From: Neisseriales bacterium
Lineage (GTDB): Bacteria > Pseudomonadota > Gammaproteobacteria > Burkholderiales > UBA11063
DNA length: 14,138 bases
Reading direction: 5' to 3'
Assembly (NCBI GenBank): GCA_003538525.1
Contig: DPRZ01000118.1
Span: 1-14,138 of the forward strand
Every line of letters starts with the position of its first letter. Position 1 is the first letter of the stretch. Of this stretch, positions 1-8,271 are shown piece after piece. The notes under the pieces were generated by a model. It was not told where the DNA came from. It saw only the letters and a list, made by a program, of their open reading frames with translations, and did not search any database. The position numbers were made by a program, and so were the translations under genes.

Positions 1-154
1 CATTTAATAAAATTTCTTTTTCATCAGTAACCTTATATTGGTTTAAAAAATGGAAATATTCCACTTTAACGTCTGATTGGTAAATTCTTTTAAATTCTGT
101 GATGTCACCTCCTGCCAAACCAGAAATTATTGACCATAGATAAAAACAGGACAT
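1..154 (-). CDS. Unknown protein, N-terminal part (runs off left edge)
   Basis: An ATG at 154-152 opens a frame that stays open for 51 codons to the window edge. The protein begins MSCFYLWSIISGLAGG and continues into a polar stretch with DITEFKRIYQSD and VTDEKEI. A strong ribosome site, GGAGA at 163-167, lies 9 bases before the ATG, which makes this a convincing gene start despite the short visible length. Residues 3-15 are hydrophobic, but this is too short to call a signal peptide or membrane anchor. It follows the 227-residue gene on the same strand after 74 bp and may be the next gene of the left block. I do not recognise the family. Confidence 0.6.
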   Translation of the reverse strand, partial: MSCFYLWSIISGLAGGDITEFKRIYQSDVKVEYFHFLNQYKVTDEKEILLN

Positions 155-175
155 TTTAATTATCTCCTAAAATTT

Positions 176-216
176 TCACTAACGCATATAAATTTGCTGT
201 ACCATGAAGTTAGTGA
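176..216. repeat. Perfect 8-bp inverted repeat between two genes
   Basis: TCACTAAC at 176-183 and GTTAGTGA at 209-216 are exact inverted copies separated by 25 bases. They sit between the stop of the 227-residue gene and the ribosome site of the next gene. No U-tract follows in the direction of transcription, so it does not look like an intrinsic terminator. It could be a weak mRNA hairpin or a protein-binding site, or chance. Confidence 0.35.
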
Positions 217-228
217 TATTATGCATTT

Positions 229-912
229 TTATTTTATATATGTTTTATCATAATCTAATTGCTGAATTGGCGCAATCTCACCATTACCGTAATTCGCAAC
301 ATACATGCCATCGGTAAGCTCAAACTCAAATCCACTGCCCTGTGAATCTTTTGACTTCAACCTAACTATACCATTTTTATTCGGTTGAAAGTTATTCATA
401 ATCTCTTGCGTAATATATAGCATATCTACGGTTGCAATTTTTACCATTTCTTGTATTTTTAAAGTTTGGATAGTCATAATATCTAAGGACTTAATTTTTT
501 GAATAGGTAACCGCCTAATCTCAACGCCATATAGTTTTACTGCTTGCTCAAGGCTTCCAATACACCATGCGTTTGTCTTGATTAAATTAATATCCTCTTT
601 AATATCATTAGAAATTTTATTTGATGCTATTAGTGCAGATAAAGGTTGTTGTGCAATAGCATAAATCCCAGCGGCTAAGATAGGAATTGGATAAAGCTCT
701 AAAATCAGCTTACCTTCTTTATTGAGCGTATAAGTTGGCATTTCTGTTGGCGCGTTAAGTTCAACAATTGAAATTTTTGTTACTGCCTGTTTTCGCGCTT
801 TAAATACCTCTTTAGCATTGTTTATGATCGCATTAAAAATCAGCGTGTTAGTTTGCATCAACTGATTTTCTATCTGTTGTTCTGTTATAAGACCATTATT
901 AACTTTTGGCAT
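229..912 (-). CDS. Hypothetical protein, 227 residues
   Basis: No family recognised. The first 70 residues are polar and partly helical. Residues 69-97 are hydrophobic and proline-containing (LILELYPIPILAAGIYAIA) and could be a buried or membrane-associated segment, though prolines and the following polar residues argue against a plain transmembrane helix. Residues 98-175 look alpha-helical, with repeated KI/IQ-type amphipathic segments, and the last 45 residues look beta-rich and acidic, ending in a conserved-looking GMYVANYGNGE stretch. The ATG at 912 follows the stop of the upstream membrane-protein gene by 34 bp, but no good Shine-Dalgarno sequence precedes it, so it may be translated poorly or depend on the upstream gene. 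Same strand and spacing suggest co-transcription with the AAA+ and membrane genes. Confidence 0.7.
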   Translation of the reverse strand: MPKVNNGLITEQQIENQLMQTNTLIFNAIINNAKEVFKARKQAVTKISIVELNAPTEMPTYTLNKEGKLILELYPIPILAAGIYAIAQQPLSALIASNKISNDIKEDINLIKTNAWCIGSLEQAVKLYGVEIRRLPIQKIKSLDIMTIQTLKIQEMVKIATVDMLYITQEIMNNFQPNKNGIVRLKSKDSQGSGFEFELTDGMYVANYGNGEIAPIQQLDYDKTYIK

Positions 913-946
913 TTATCTACATTCTAAATTATTTATCTTCTTTAAC

Positions 947-1666
947 TCAAAATTCATTATACGTTGGTGCAATCTCAGTTGCCGCAGCAGTAGTTGATGA
1001 ATTCTTCTTTTTGACTGACTTTTTCTTAGGTTTTTTCTTTTTAACTTGTTGTTTAACCACACTAGCCACTGGCTTAGGACTAACATCAGGCGCTAAATGT
1101 GAAACAACTGGCTTGCTAACGGCTCCAATCTTACTTAAAGGTGTCCAACCTAGAGCAGGCGCAAGAAGATAAGAATAATCCAAACCCAACATTACAATAA
1201 GAGCAATTGCACTGACCGTAGCAATCCCAGCAGAATTTCCCTCATTACTAACTAAACTTCTCCAAAGCTTGGCAAAAGAACTTAGATAAATAAGATTAAA
1301 TAGAACTCCAACCACCGTAATCAAGATCGCAATTTTAGGTGGATATTTACTATTACAATACAGCCAAATATGATAAGTTAAATAACCAGTTGCGACTAAC
1401 AAAAATAAACTTAACAACAACCTGAGTAAAGGGTGTCTTTTTAAAAGTTTTTTAATTCCATAAACAAAATCTCCCTCGTTATCGCGAGCATAGCTACTAC
1501 CGACACTATATCCAATCACACCTAAAACCAGTACAAAGATAGCCGCAACATAAAACAGCCAATTTCCAAAATATGCTATTGCACCAATCCATTTGAGCAT
1601 AGACAACCCAATTGAACCAATGAATAAAGCAAAAACCCCACTCAATACCCCAACCAAAAAAGACAT
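947..1666 (-). CDS. Multi-pass inner-membrane protein with lysine-rich C-terminal tail
   Basis: The frame opens at a TTG at 1684, but the ATG at 1666 is preferred because AAGGG lies 7 bases before it and the TTG has no ribosome site; this gives 239 residues. From that start I see about five hydrophobic helices, near residues 2-24, 31-55, 80-102, 110-130 and 146-166. A polar region with PLSKIGAVSKP follows, then a strongly basic stretch near residues 205-221 (KQQVKKKKPKKK, then SVKKK) and a Ser/Thr/Ala-rich end. By the positive-inside rule, the basic tail should be cytoplasmic, where it could bind nucleic acid, acidic phospholipid or an acidic partner protein. It begins 56 bp after the stop of the ankyrin/CbxX gene, so the two are probably co-transcribed. 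No catalytic or channel motif is visible and I do not recognise the family. Confidence 0.75.
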   Translation of the reverse strand: MSFLVGVLSGVFALFIGSIGLSMLKWIGAIAYFGNWLFYVAAIFVLVLGVIGYSVGSSYARDNEGDFVYGIKKLLKRHPLLRLLLSLFLLVATGYLTYHIWLYCNSKYPPKIAILITVVGVLFNLIYLSSFAKLWRSLVSNEGNSAGIATVSAIALIVMLGLDYSYLLAPALGWTPLSKIGAVSKPVVSHLAPDVSPKPVASVVKQQVKKKKPKKKSVKKKNSSTTAAATEIAPTYNEF

Positions 1667-1722
1667 AACCGAACCCTTATACAATATTTAATACATAAAT
1701 TATCTCAAAACCACCCACTGAT

Positions 1723-3921
1723 TTATACGCACTCAGTAAAGTCATCTATTGTGATAAATGATACATCACCACCAGTATTTTGCGTACGAATCGCCATCGC
1801 TCCGATAACAGATTCAAAAATATTGCGCATTTCTCGAGCATTCGCAAAATTAGTTTCATTAAGTTTTAAACGCACAATAATATTTTGTAGAGCTTTTTCA
1901 GCAACCTGGTCCATTTTTAAATCATATTCTTTTAACATATCATTAAAAATTTGCAGCAATTCATCGTCTGTATAATCAATAAACGTTATATGCATATTAA
2001 AACGAGATTTAAGACCAGGATTACAGCTAATGAACGTATTCATCTCATCTTTATAACCTGCCACTATCACAACTAAATTACTACGATTATCTTCCATTAA
2101 TTTAAGCAATGTATCTATCGCCTCTTGTCCAAAATCATTCGAGCCATTACCAGAAGATAGCGTATAGGCTTCATCAATAAATAACACCCCACCAATTGCT
2201 CGACGAACAGCCTCAGTAGTTTTGATAGCAGTTTGTCCAACATAGCCTGCTACCATTTGTGACTTATCAACTTCGACCAAATTTCCTTTAGATAAATAGC
2301 CAAGATCATGCAAAATACTGCCGACCAATCTAGCCACGGTAGTTTTACCTGTCCCTGGGTTACCTGTAAAGACCATATGCAGATTCATCGGTAATTCTTT
2401 TTGCCCTTTTTGTTTACGCATCAGATTCATTTTAGCCAAACTTATCAGCTTTCCAATTTGCTCTTTCACCGTCTCAAGACCAATCATATTACGTAACTCT
2501 ATCAAGGCACTATTCTCTTGAATATTGACAATTTGCGGTAATGCAACGCCAATTTTTTTCATTAACACGCTAATATCATCTTTGTTGATGTTGTTTACTA
2601 CAGCGATACCTGAGTTACGTGATGCCGTAATTTTACATAATTCTTCAAAAACATTTCTAACCATTCGAGCATTAGCAAATGACGCAATATCCTGTCTTTG
2701 ATTCGCAAATATCAATAATAATAATTCTTTAGCTGCATAATCGAGCGTAAATTTGTATTCACTCAATAATTGTTCAAAAAACCTTAATAATTCTTGATCA
2801 GAATAATCTTCAAAGTTAATATAAGTATTAAATCGTGATTTAAGCCCAGGATTACTGGCAACAAATGATTTCATTTGATTTGGATAACCAGCAACTATCA
2901 CCATTAAATCATCCCGACTATCTTCCATCATTTTTAAAAGCGTGTCGATTGCCTCTTGTCCAAAATTATTATTCCCACTACCAGCTGATAGTGTATAGGC
3001 TTCATCAATAAACAAAACACCACCAATCGCAGTTTTAACCACTGCCGCAGTTTTAAGAGCCGTTTGCCCAACGTATCCAGCGACTAGTCCACTACTGTCA
3101 ACTTCTATCATGTGACCTTTGGATAAATAACCGTATGCAAAAAGAATCTGACCAATTATTCTTGCAACAGTAGTTTTACCAGTCCCTGGATTACCAGTAA
3201 ATACCATATGCAGTGTCAATGGCAATATTGGTAAACCTTGATGTTTACGCTTCATATTATTAGATGCCGAACTAATAAAATTATTGACCTCGGTTTTTAC
3301 ATTTTGCAGACCTGTTAGCTTATTTAATTCTGCAATTGCTTTGTTGGCTGCATTTGGATTAAATGTTTTTTTCGAAATAACCGCTTTGGAACTGCTAACT
3401 TCTGGCTGCCATAACTCGTCATCATCTTCTTCTTTATGAGACTTGGAGAGTTTTTCACCATGAACTATATCTTGTATCATGTCTGAGAATTGTTGACTGC
3501 GCTTTTCAGCATTGATAATATCAATAAGTTCTTCACCACTTAATAAACGTGAAATATAATCTTGATCATTGTCACTTGCCAAATCCATAGCAGTTTTACC
3601 AGCTCTATTTTTTATCCATCTATCTGCCCTAGCTTCGATTAACATGGCAGCAGCATTAACCGCGTTATTCTTTGCTGCCAGCATTAGTGCCGTATTACCA
3701 TCATCATCTTTTAAATTAAGCTGTGGATGCTCACGATTAGTCAATATCAACTGCACACATTCAAAATGATTTCGTTGGCATGCCTCCATTAACGGAGTTC
3801 GTCCATCTCGATTAGGATCATTTACCTCTGCACCATCTTTTAACAACTTCGCGACTATTGCTATATTATTTGTTATACAGGCATCACTTAATTTATCATC
3901 ATTATTAAAAAAACCGAACAT
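1723..3921 (-). CDS. Ankyrin-repeat protein with two CbxX/CfxQ (SpoVK-type) AAA+ ATPase domains
   Basis: An ATP-driven remodelling enzyme, probably a cytoplasmic hexamer. Numbered from the ATG at 3933, residues 13-131 hold about four ankyrin repeats (for example [13 protein letters not shown] and [13 protein letters not shown]). A charged linker follows to about 190, then two similar AAA+ modules. Module 1 has Walker A GNPGTGKT at 247-254, the CbxX-type GYVGQTA pore segment at 286-292, Walker B LFIDEAY at 307-313 and NPGLKSR at 361-367. Module 2 has the same motifs at 524-531, 563-569, 584-590 and 638-644. All catalytic residues are present in both. The second in-frame ATG at 3921 is preferred: GGAGA lies just before it, overlapping the first ATG at 3933, giving 732 residues. 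CbxX ATPases are known as Rubisco activases and in ESX/type VII secretion (EccA); the ankyrin region probably recruits the client here. Confidence 0.93.
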   Translation of the reverse strand: MFGFFNNDDKLSDACITNNIAIVAKLLKDGAEVNDPNRDGRTPLMEACQRNHFECVQLILTNREHPQLNLKDDDGNTALMLAAKNNAVNAAAMLIEARADRWIKNRAGKTAMDLASDNDQDYISRLLSGEELIDIINAEKRSQQFSDMIQDIVHGEKLSKSHKEEDDDELWQPEVSSSKAVISKKTFNPNAANKAIAELNKLTGLQNVKTEVNNFISSASNNMKRKHQGLPILPLTLHMVFTGNPGTGKTTVARIIGQILFAYGYLSKGHMIEVDSSGLVAGYVGQTALKTAAVVKTAIGGVLFIDEAYTLSAGSGNNNFGQEAIDTLLKMMEDSRDDLMVIVAGYPNQMKSFVASNPGLKSRFNTYINFEDYSDQELLRFFEQLLSEYKFTLDYAAKELLLLIFANQRQDIASFANARMVRNVFEELCKITASRNSGIAVVNNINKDDISVLMKKIGVALPQIVNIQENSALIELRNMIGLETVKEQIGKLISLAKMNLMRKQKGQKELPMNLHMVFTGNPGTGKTTVARLVGSILHDLGYLSKGNLVEVDKSQMVAGYVGQTAIKTTEAVRRAIGGVLFIDEAYTLSSGNGSNDFGQEAIDTLLKLMEDNRSNLVVIVAGYKDEMNTFISCNPGLKSRFNMHITFIDYTDDELLQIFNDMLKEYDLKMDQVAEKALQNIIVRLKLNETNFANAREMRNIFESVIGAMAIRTQNTGGDVSFITIDDFTECV

Positions 3922-4264
3922 CTGTCTCTCCATAGTTAAATCATTAAAATAATTACTTTGAAATATGCTTTTTAATCATAGCAACAATTTTTTCATATTC
4001 ATATTGTTTAGCAATTTGCAAGGCCGTATTTCCATCATTACATCAGTTTGTTCAATTTTAGTGGTATGGTGCAAACCATCTTATTATGGCTTCTAACATT
4101 ATGCAGTTTTATTTCGGTGAACGTGTTTTTAATTTGGGTTTAGTAGTGCACTTTAACATCAGGCACAACAAACATTTTGTGGAAGTAATATTGGATTTAC
4201 CGTAATGCCTCATTGCTCTGCTACAAGAATGAATAATTATAATCCGCGGGTTTATTTTAATTTA
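3922..4264. other. Long intergenic gap between the two gene blocks
   Basis: This is the only gap over 300 bp in the window. Nearest the AAA+ gene it holds the ankyrin remnant listed separately. The rest (about 4043-4264) carries no supported gene. Possible minus-strand promoter elements for the left block are a TATAAT at 4236-4241 with a poor -35 partner, and TTGCAA at 4016-4021 paired with TATGAA at 3992-3997 (18-bp spacing, about 64 bases before the AAA+ start). Neither is strong. I see no GC-rich hairpin plus U-tract after the Nudix gene, so read-through from the right block is possible. Confidence 0.4.
3953..4042 (-). pseudogene. Remnant of an ankyrin-repeat gene (C-terminal end only)
   Basis: Read on the minus strand, this segment encodes CNDGNTALQIAKQYEYEKIV and then AMIKKHISK followed by TAA. 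DGNTALQIA is the canonical start of an ankyrin repeat, and the following EYEKIVAMI fits its second helix. An in-frame TGA at 4043-4045 cuts it off upstream, leaving under one repeat with no start codon or ribosome site. It ends 31 bp before the start of the ankyrin/CbxX gene. It is most simply the 3' end of a decayed ankyrin gene that once stood between the Nudix and AAA+ genes, or a partial duplication. Confidence 0.6.
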
Positions 4265-4996
4265 TTACTTTAATTGATAAGGCGTATTAGGATCTCCCAA
4301 ATTATCAAAAAGTACAGCTTGCTCAGCAAAAATCTCTTGGCGTTTCTGATTAACCAAGTGTATAATGAATTGATTACGCCATCTTAAAACTTGGGTAAGC
4401 ACGGCAAATCTTTCAACAAGCGAGGGTTCATCCTTAAATGCTAACATTAACCAGTAGGAATGCACAAACGCAAGCTGATGTACTCCATGAGCCAATTCTG
4501 CTACACTAACCCAGTGTACACTCTCAGCATCGTCTCCAGCTTTAAAATGGATATTTTCAGGAACGTCAAACCTCACCCCCACCAAATTCACCCCCTTGGC
4601 AAAACGCGGATCCCAGTCACGGGACTCTATTTCACCTAACATGCGCTGGTTGAGACATTCCAAAGCCGAAATACCTGTCTCTTCTTCCATTTCACGTTGT
4701 GCGGTTTGCTGCAGTGATTCACCAAAATCACGCAAGCCACCTGGTAGTGCTAGACCATTTTTAAAGGGCGCAAAGCTCCGTTTTATCATAAGAATTTCAT
4801 AATCATTAGCTCGTGTTTTACGAACTATGATAGCGTCTGCTGCACATTGTACCTCACTTTTAGCATTTGACCATTGATTGGCAGACCAATTTACATTGTT
4901 TTCAAGGTCTTCATTATTTAGAAGCTGCTCCAGATTAATTGCAAGTTGTTCCGCACGGATGCGGAGAAACTGTGGTAAATTTAACTTAGCTGACAT
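4265..4996 (-). CDS. Nudix hydrolase, ADP-ribose-pyrophosphatase-like
   Basis: Hydrolyses a nucleoside diphosphate linked to another group. The Nudix box is complete and matches GX5EX7REUXEEXGU: G87 to I109 (numbered from the ATG at 4996), with GGLRDFGE then REMEEETGI, including all metal-binding glutamates. ALPGG just before it and RDWDPR at 126-131 after it resemble ADP-ribose pyrophosphatase-type members (an R-DPR motif), so ADP-ribose or a similar NAD-derived nucleotide is a plausible substrate. The domain spans roughly 50-190 of 243 residues; about 50 extra residues precede it and a helical tail follows that does not look like the winged helix of the NrtR regulators. ATG 4996 is preferred over the upstream TTG at 5002, because GAGGA is 9 bases from the ATG but only 3 from the TTG. 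The gene overlaps the end of the RyR gene by 11 bp, implying translational coupling and a shared process. Confidence 0.88.
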   Translation of the reverse strand: MSAKLNLPQFLRIRAEQLAINLEQLLNNEDLENNVNWSANQWSNAKSEVQCAADAIIVRKTRANDYEILMIKRSFAPFKNGLALPGGLRDFGESLQQTAQREMEEETGISALECLNQRMLGEIESRDWDPRFAKGVNLVGVRFDVPENIHFKAGDDAESVHWVSVAELAHGVHQLAFVHSYWLMLAFKDEPSLVERFAVLTQVLRWRNQFIIHLVNQKRQEIFAEQAVLFDNLGDPNTPYQLK

Positions 4997-7166
4997 GGTC
5001 AATATTCCTCTTTTTTTTCAATTCAATGTATAGCGTTAATTCATTGTATAGCGCATTAAGTATCATCTTGGTATCTCCTGATTTGAAGTTGTTTTTATAG
5101 TACTCAGATACCTGAACTTTCCTCTCCCAGCTGGTAATACAGGAGTGCGTTTTTAATAATTCATCTTTGCGCTTATCATAGCTTGTTTTATTTACATCAT
5201 CTAGTTGTTGAGTCTTGAATCCGTGAAGTAGCTGAAAGGTATTCCAGCGACGATGGCTAGATTTTATCAAGTTGATGAGATTTTCTTTGCCTAGTCTACC
5301 GAGCAGTTCATAGAATCTTTCATGTTCTTTAAACTCTTTAAAATCCTCTTCAATTTGTTTTTCAGCACCTTTAGCTTGAGAAGGTCTACAATGTTCCTCA
5401 CAAATGTCATCCAATATACTTTTACCATCCTGACTATGTTCTTGATTAACATCTTTTTTAAACATTTCATCCAGTAAAGGTTTAATTTCGGCTCCGACAA
5501 TCAACTTAAGGAATAATCCCTGATAACGATTGGAGTCTTGTTCAAACATGCTTAATTCATCCCATGGCTTCTTAGCATCATGAATCTTATTGTTACTTTT
5601 CGCATACTCCTCGTTGTCACTATTTAAGATCATCTCTAAACTACATGAATCATGGAGAAATCCAAACTGGCGAATACTACGCTCATGAGTCAAACTGTTA
5701 TGGTCTTGAGCTTTTGTGTCTATTATAGCTTCATAGAGTCCAATTTTTTCACTCGAGAAGACGAATATATCCGATTTCAACTGTGCGACGAATGCACTAT
5801 ATAATTGATTAGCCAGCAACATTTGATTTTCACCGTCTATTGCCACAATTACCAAATCGTAATTAAACTCCACTTCAGATAATAAAGTATCAATTTTTAG
5901 AGGAGCAATCTTCCAGTAATTAAGCAGTTCATTTTCATTTTGTCCTTCGCTACGAAAAGCATAGTGTTCGGAATACTTTTGACAATAGGTTTCTGAAAGA
6001 ATGGGAAAGGCATTGTATAGTTGCTGAATTTTACGCTCGATATCGTGATCCGCGAGAGTAAAAGTTACAGGAGAGGACTTCGCAAGATGCAAAACCTGAA
6101 TCAACTTCACTAATATTGTTTGTCCCAGTAAATCTGCCCCCACCACCAACACCCGCAGACTCTTATGTGGCCCTGAGGTAAGTTGCGTCCTCATAACGGC
6201 CTCGAGGTCTTTTGTGAAACTGTGAGATTCCATCAATTTGTTGACGGCATTGTCATAAGTGTTGAAGGCTTTAACTTTAAATTTCAGGTTAGTGCGATCA
6301 GAACTTAACTGATTGAGACGATCATAAAATCCATTTTGCTGATGATTGACATAGCATTTGATTTCAGGCGTAACGGGCTTGCCTTTAACTAATTTTTGCA
6401 ATTCTCCTACAATAGACAGATTAACTAAATCATCATTCGTTACAATAAATATTGTACATCCAGTTAATACTCCAGCTTTTTGCAAAATTTTACTATCAAG
6501 AGCACTGCCGAAGATTAATAGGGCACCTTTTTTAACAAAACGTTCCAAACCTTGTTTAGTCGCATCTTTCTCAATTACTATTACTGTTTGATTTTTTGTT
6601 TCCTCAGTCTCACGGATGCTTGACAAAATGTGAAAACCCCGTTCACCAGCTCCACAGATAATGTATAGCTCACCATTGAAATTTTTTGATTTGCTTGATT
6701 GAATAATTGCAGTAAAGTTCACAAGCCTCACGAGCTGCTTAAAAACAAAGCGCTCACCTGTGCAGACCTTATGCCAGATGTTGCCCAGAACCTGATTCAT
6801 CTTTTGAAATAGAGCTCTCAAAATAGCCACCACTAAAATATTCCGATAGCGGTTGCACAGCAGATTGAACCAATGGAATACATTTAATAACCCAAACACA
6901 AACCCTAACACACCAAATGCAATCATCCAGCGAGCAATTTCTAGTTGCCAAGGAAGGTGGTGGTGTGTTTTCTCAATAAATCCATACGGGATTTCTAGCT
7001 CAAATAAACCAAAAGTTTCATAGACGCTATTTGCAAGTGAGCTATACCAAGGCTGATGTGGGTCGCACTCGATAAAATACCCCCAACAACCCAGCACAAA
7101 CCCAATTATGATTAAGGTAATTACCAGCCTGTTTTTAGAACCGTGATCGTTATGGTGGTGTGACAT
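4986..7166 (-). CDS. Membrane protein with two TrkA-N/Rossmann-like domains and a C-terminal RyR-like region
   Basis: Probably a nucleotide-responsive membrane protein of the bacterial TrkA-N/RyR type. A His-rich start (SHHHNDHG) leads into a membrane helix at about 14-32, an external segment with VYETFGLFELE and LPWQLEIARW, and a second helix at about 80-98; 108-120 is also hydrophobic. The LPWQLE segment is typical of putative ion-channel proteins with TrkA-N domains, but no TVGYG-type potassium filter is present. A Rossmann fold starts near 166 with GAGERG (172-177) and an acidic end of strand 2 (E199), as in NAD-binding TrkA-N domains. A second Rossmann-like unit starts near 337 (VLVVGADLLG). 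The C-terminal part has PWDELSMFEQDSNR (534-547) and SHRRWNTFQLLHGF (637-650), the signature halves of an RyR domain, separated by a charged insertion. AAGGAG lies 11 bases before the ATG. It follows the 176-residue gene by 25 bp. Confidence 0.85.
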   Translation of the reverse strand: MSHHHNDHGSKNRLVITLIIIGFVLGCWGYFIECDPHQPWYSSLANSVYETFGLFELEIPYGFIEKTHHHLPWQLEIARWMIAFGVLGFVFGLLNVFHWFNLLCNRYRNILVVAILRALFQKMNQVLGNIWHKVCTGERFVFKQLVRLVNFTAIIQSSKSKNFNGELYIICGAGERGFHILSSIRETEETKNQTVIVIEKDATKQGLERFVKKGALLIFGSALDSKILQKAGVLTGCTIFIVTNDDLVNLSIVGELQKLVKGKPVTPEIKCYVNHQQNGFYDRLNQLSSDRTNLKFKVKAFNTYDNAVNKLMESHSFTKDLEAVMRTQLTSGPHKSLRVLVVGADLLGQTILVKLIQVLHLAKSSPVTFTLADHDIERKIQQLYNAFPILSETYCQKYSEHYAFRSEGQNENELLNYWKIAPLKIDTLLSEVEFNYDLVIVAIDGENQMLLANQLYSAFVAQLKSDIFVFSSEKIGLYEAIIDTKAQDHNSLTHERSIRQFGFLHDSCSLEMILNSDNEEYAKSNNKIHDAKKPWDELSMFEQDSNRYQGLFLKLIVGAEIKPLLDEMFKKDVNQEHSQDGKSILDDICEEHCRPSQAKGAEKQIEEDFKEFKEHERFYELLGRLGKENLINLIKSSHRRWNTFQLLHGFKTQQLDDVNKTSYDKRKDELLKTHSCITSWERKVQVSEYYKNNFKSGDTKMILNALYNELTLYIELKKKRNIDHVS
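5021..5053. repeat. 18-bp tandem duplication inside the RyR gene tail
   Basis: ATTCAATGTATAGCG at 5021-5035 recurs as ATTCATTGTATAGCG at 5039-5053 with one mismatch and an 18-bp period. It adds six codons, duplicating an LY-x-EL segment in the last 25 residues of the RyR protein. It is in frame, so it changes length only. Confidence 0.6.
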
Positions 7167-7191
7167 AGGCTAAAAGGCTCCTTGATATAAG

Positions 7192-7722
7192 TTACATATA
7201 TTCGGCAATTAACTGTGGTATGCGATTTAATTCCATCGCAATTCGTTTACTCATGCTCTTAAAAACTTCTTGATCTTTTAGCGGCAACATTGCGCGATAT
7301 GAAAAACGCAAATCACCATCTTCATCTGAAGCACAACTGAATAAAAAATTGATCGTACAATTAAATTTATTAGCAACTGTAATTGAGTTACTTTTAGTAA
7401 GATCATCTTTGTTATTACCATATGGGTTGGAATAATTAACGACGAATTTAACGAATGGTAAATCTGAATCTAAGAAACATAACATGCGCGTATCGCTGAT
7501 ACTATCATATACGACCAAAAATTCCTCTAATTTGTCCAGCTCAGGAGTCTTCAATTTGTCGACTATTTCTTTATTTTGCTCTTCTCTCGATGGATCAAGC
7601 GATAGCTCCTTACATTCACGTATCCAATCTACAAACAACTCCCGAAGCGCTATAATATGCTGTTTTTCGACAGAATCCCCAGAAGATTTTTTTGGCATTA
7701 ATTTAGCTAAAGCATTACTCAT
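7192..7722 (-). CDS. Small acidic protein, possibly YbjN/secretion-chaperone-like fold
   Basis: A 176-residue cytoplasmic protein with no signal peptide or membrane helix. Residues 1-60 are charged and helical, 61-75 form a helix (LDKLEEFLVVYD), 79-96 look like paired strands (RMLCFLDSDLPFVKFVVN), 113-130 strand or helix (ITVANKFNCTINFLFS), then GDLRFSYRAMLPL and a long C-terminal helix. This helix-strands-helix-strands-helix order and the hydrophobic LP before the last helix match the order in the two GYYDPE proteins nearby, although sequence identity is low and the GYYDPE motif is absent. A YbjN or type III secretion chaperone-like fold is an inference from this pattern. The start ATG overlaps the upstream stop as ATGA (7719-7722), and AAGGAT lies 6 bases before it, so it is translationally coupled to its neighbour. 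Confidence 0.8.
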   Translation of the reverse strand: MSNALAKLMPKKSSGDSVEKQHIIALRELFVDWIRECKELSLDPSREEQNKEIVDKLKTPELDKLEEFLVVYDSISDTRMLCFLDSDLPFVKFVVNYSNPYGNNKDDLTKSNSITVANKFNCTINFLFSCASDEDGDLRFSYRAMLPLKDQEVFKSMSKRIAMELNRIPQLIAEYM

Positions 7723-8222
7723 TGTTTATCCTTTTTAAAATCGTTAAAAGTGCTTATAAGTTCACGGCGTAAAGACGCTACGCTCTGGTCAAAAAATTCA
7801 ATAGTGTTTTTAAAACTTTGTTTTTCAATTGGTAAAAAAACTTGCAAGTCAAACCATAGGTCTGTATCTTTGTCCAGATAGAGCTTTGGGCTAGCATATT
7901 TATTTGCAAGATTATTGATACACTCTAAAAGCACAAGTCGATCGCTCATACTCTTATATTTACCGTCTAAAATCCAATAAGCTGTAATCCGAAAATAATT
8001 GTCTTTTTTAAAATCAGCATTCAAGGTAAAGTACTGCCCCAAAAGTTTAGATTTAAAAGTAAACGTGCTACTCTTTGTAGTGTCTTTAGTCGTGAAAACA
8101 TTATTTAAAAAATCTTCATTTCTAGTCGCGTATTCATCTTCAGGATCATAGTACCCTAATTCCAGCAACTGCATCAATGCCAATTCATAGCTTGCAAAAA
8201 CAGAATGTTCCTTACTTGTCAT
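7719..8222 (-). CDS. Small GYYDPE-motif protein, paralogue of the gene before the DUF4062 gene
   Basis: A 167-residue protein clearly related to the product of 11623-12096. Both have a helix ending in GYYDPExxYA (23-32 here), a few beta strands, a central helix (LLECINNLANKYA, 98-110), strands ending in DLQVFLPIEK (125-134) and a final long helix containing IEFFDQS (141-147). The predicted topology resembles YbjN or type III secretion chaperones, which bind partner proteins, but I cannot confirm that from sequence. No signal peptide or membrane helix is seen. AAGGGG precedes the ATG by 11 bases. It begins 49 bp after the DUF4062 stop and overlaps the next gene by 4 bp. The two paralogues flank the DUF4062 gene, which suggests they bind or regulate that protein. 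Confidence 0.85.
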   Translation of the reverse strand: MTSKEHSVFASYELALMQLLELGYYDPEDEYATRNEDFLNNVFTTKDTTKSSTFTFKSKLLGQYFTLNADFKKDNYFRITAYWILDGKYKSMSDRLVLLECINNLANKYASPKLYLDKDTDLWFDLQVFLPIEKQSFKNTIEFFDQSVASLRRELISTFNDFKKDKQ

Positions 8223-8271
8223 AGCTTTTATTACCCCTTTAAAATGTTTAATTGGTAAAATAAGTCGTTAA

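Noticed and set aside
906..1172. Plus-strand frame with phenylalanine-rich FFFLTDFFLGFFF
   Set aside because: It is the complement of the lysine-rich tail of the membrane protein, not a real hydrophobic protein.
4086..4205. A 39-codon plus-strand reading frame starting MASNIMQFYFGERV
   Set aside because: No ribosome site, opposite to all other genes, and no recognisable motif; it is too short to support.
4205..4264. Possible terminator after the Nudix gene around the CCGCGG palindrome at 4243-4248
   Set aside because: The arms are only a few bases long and no U-tract follows on the minus strand.
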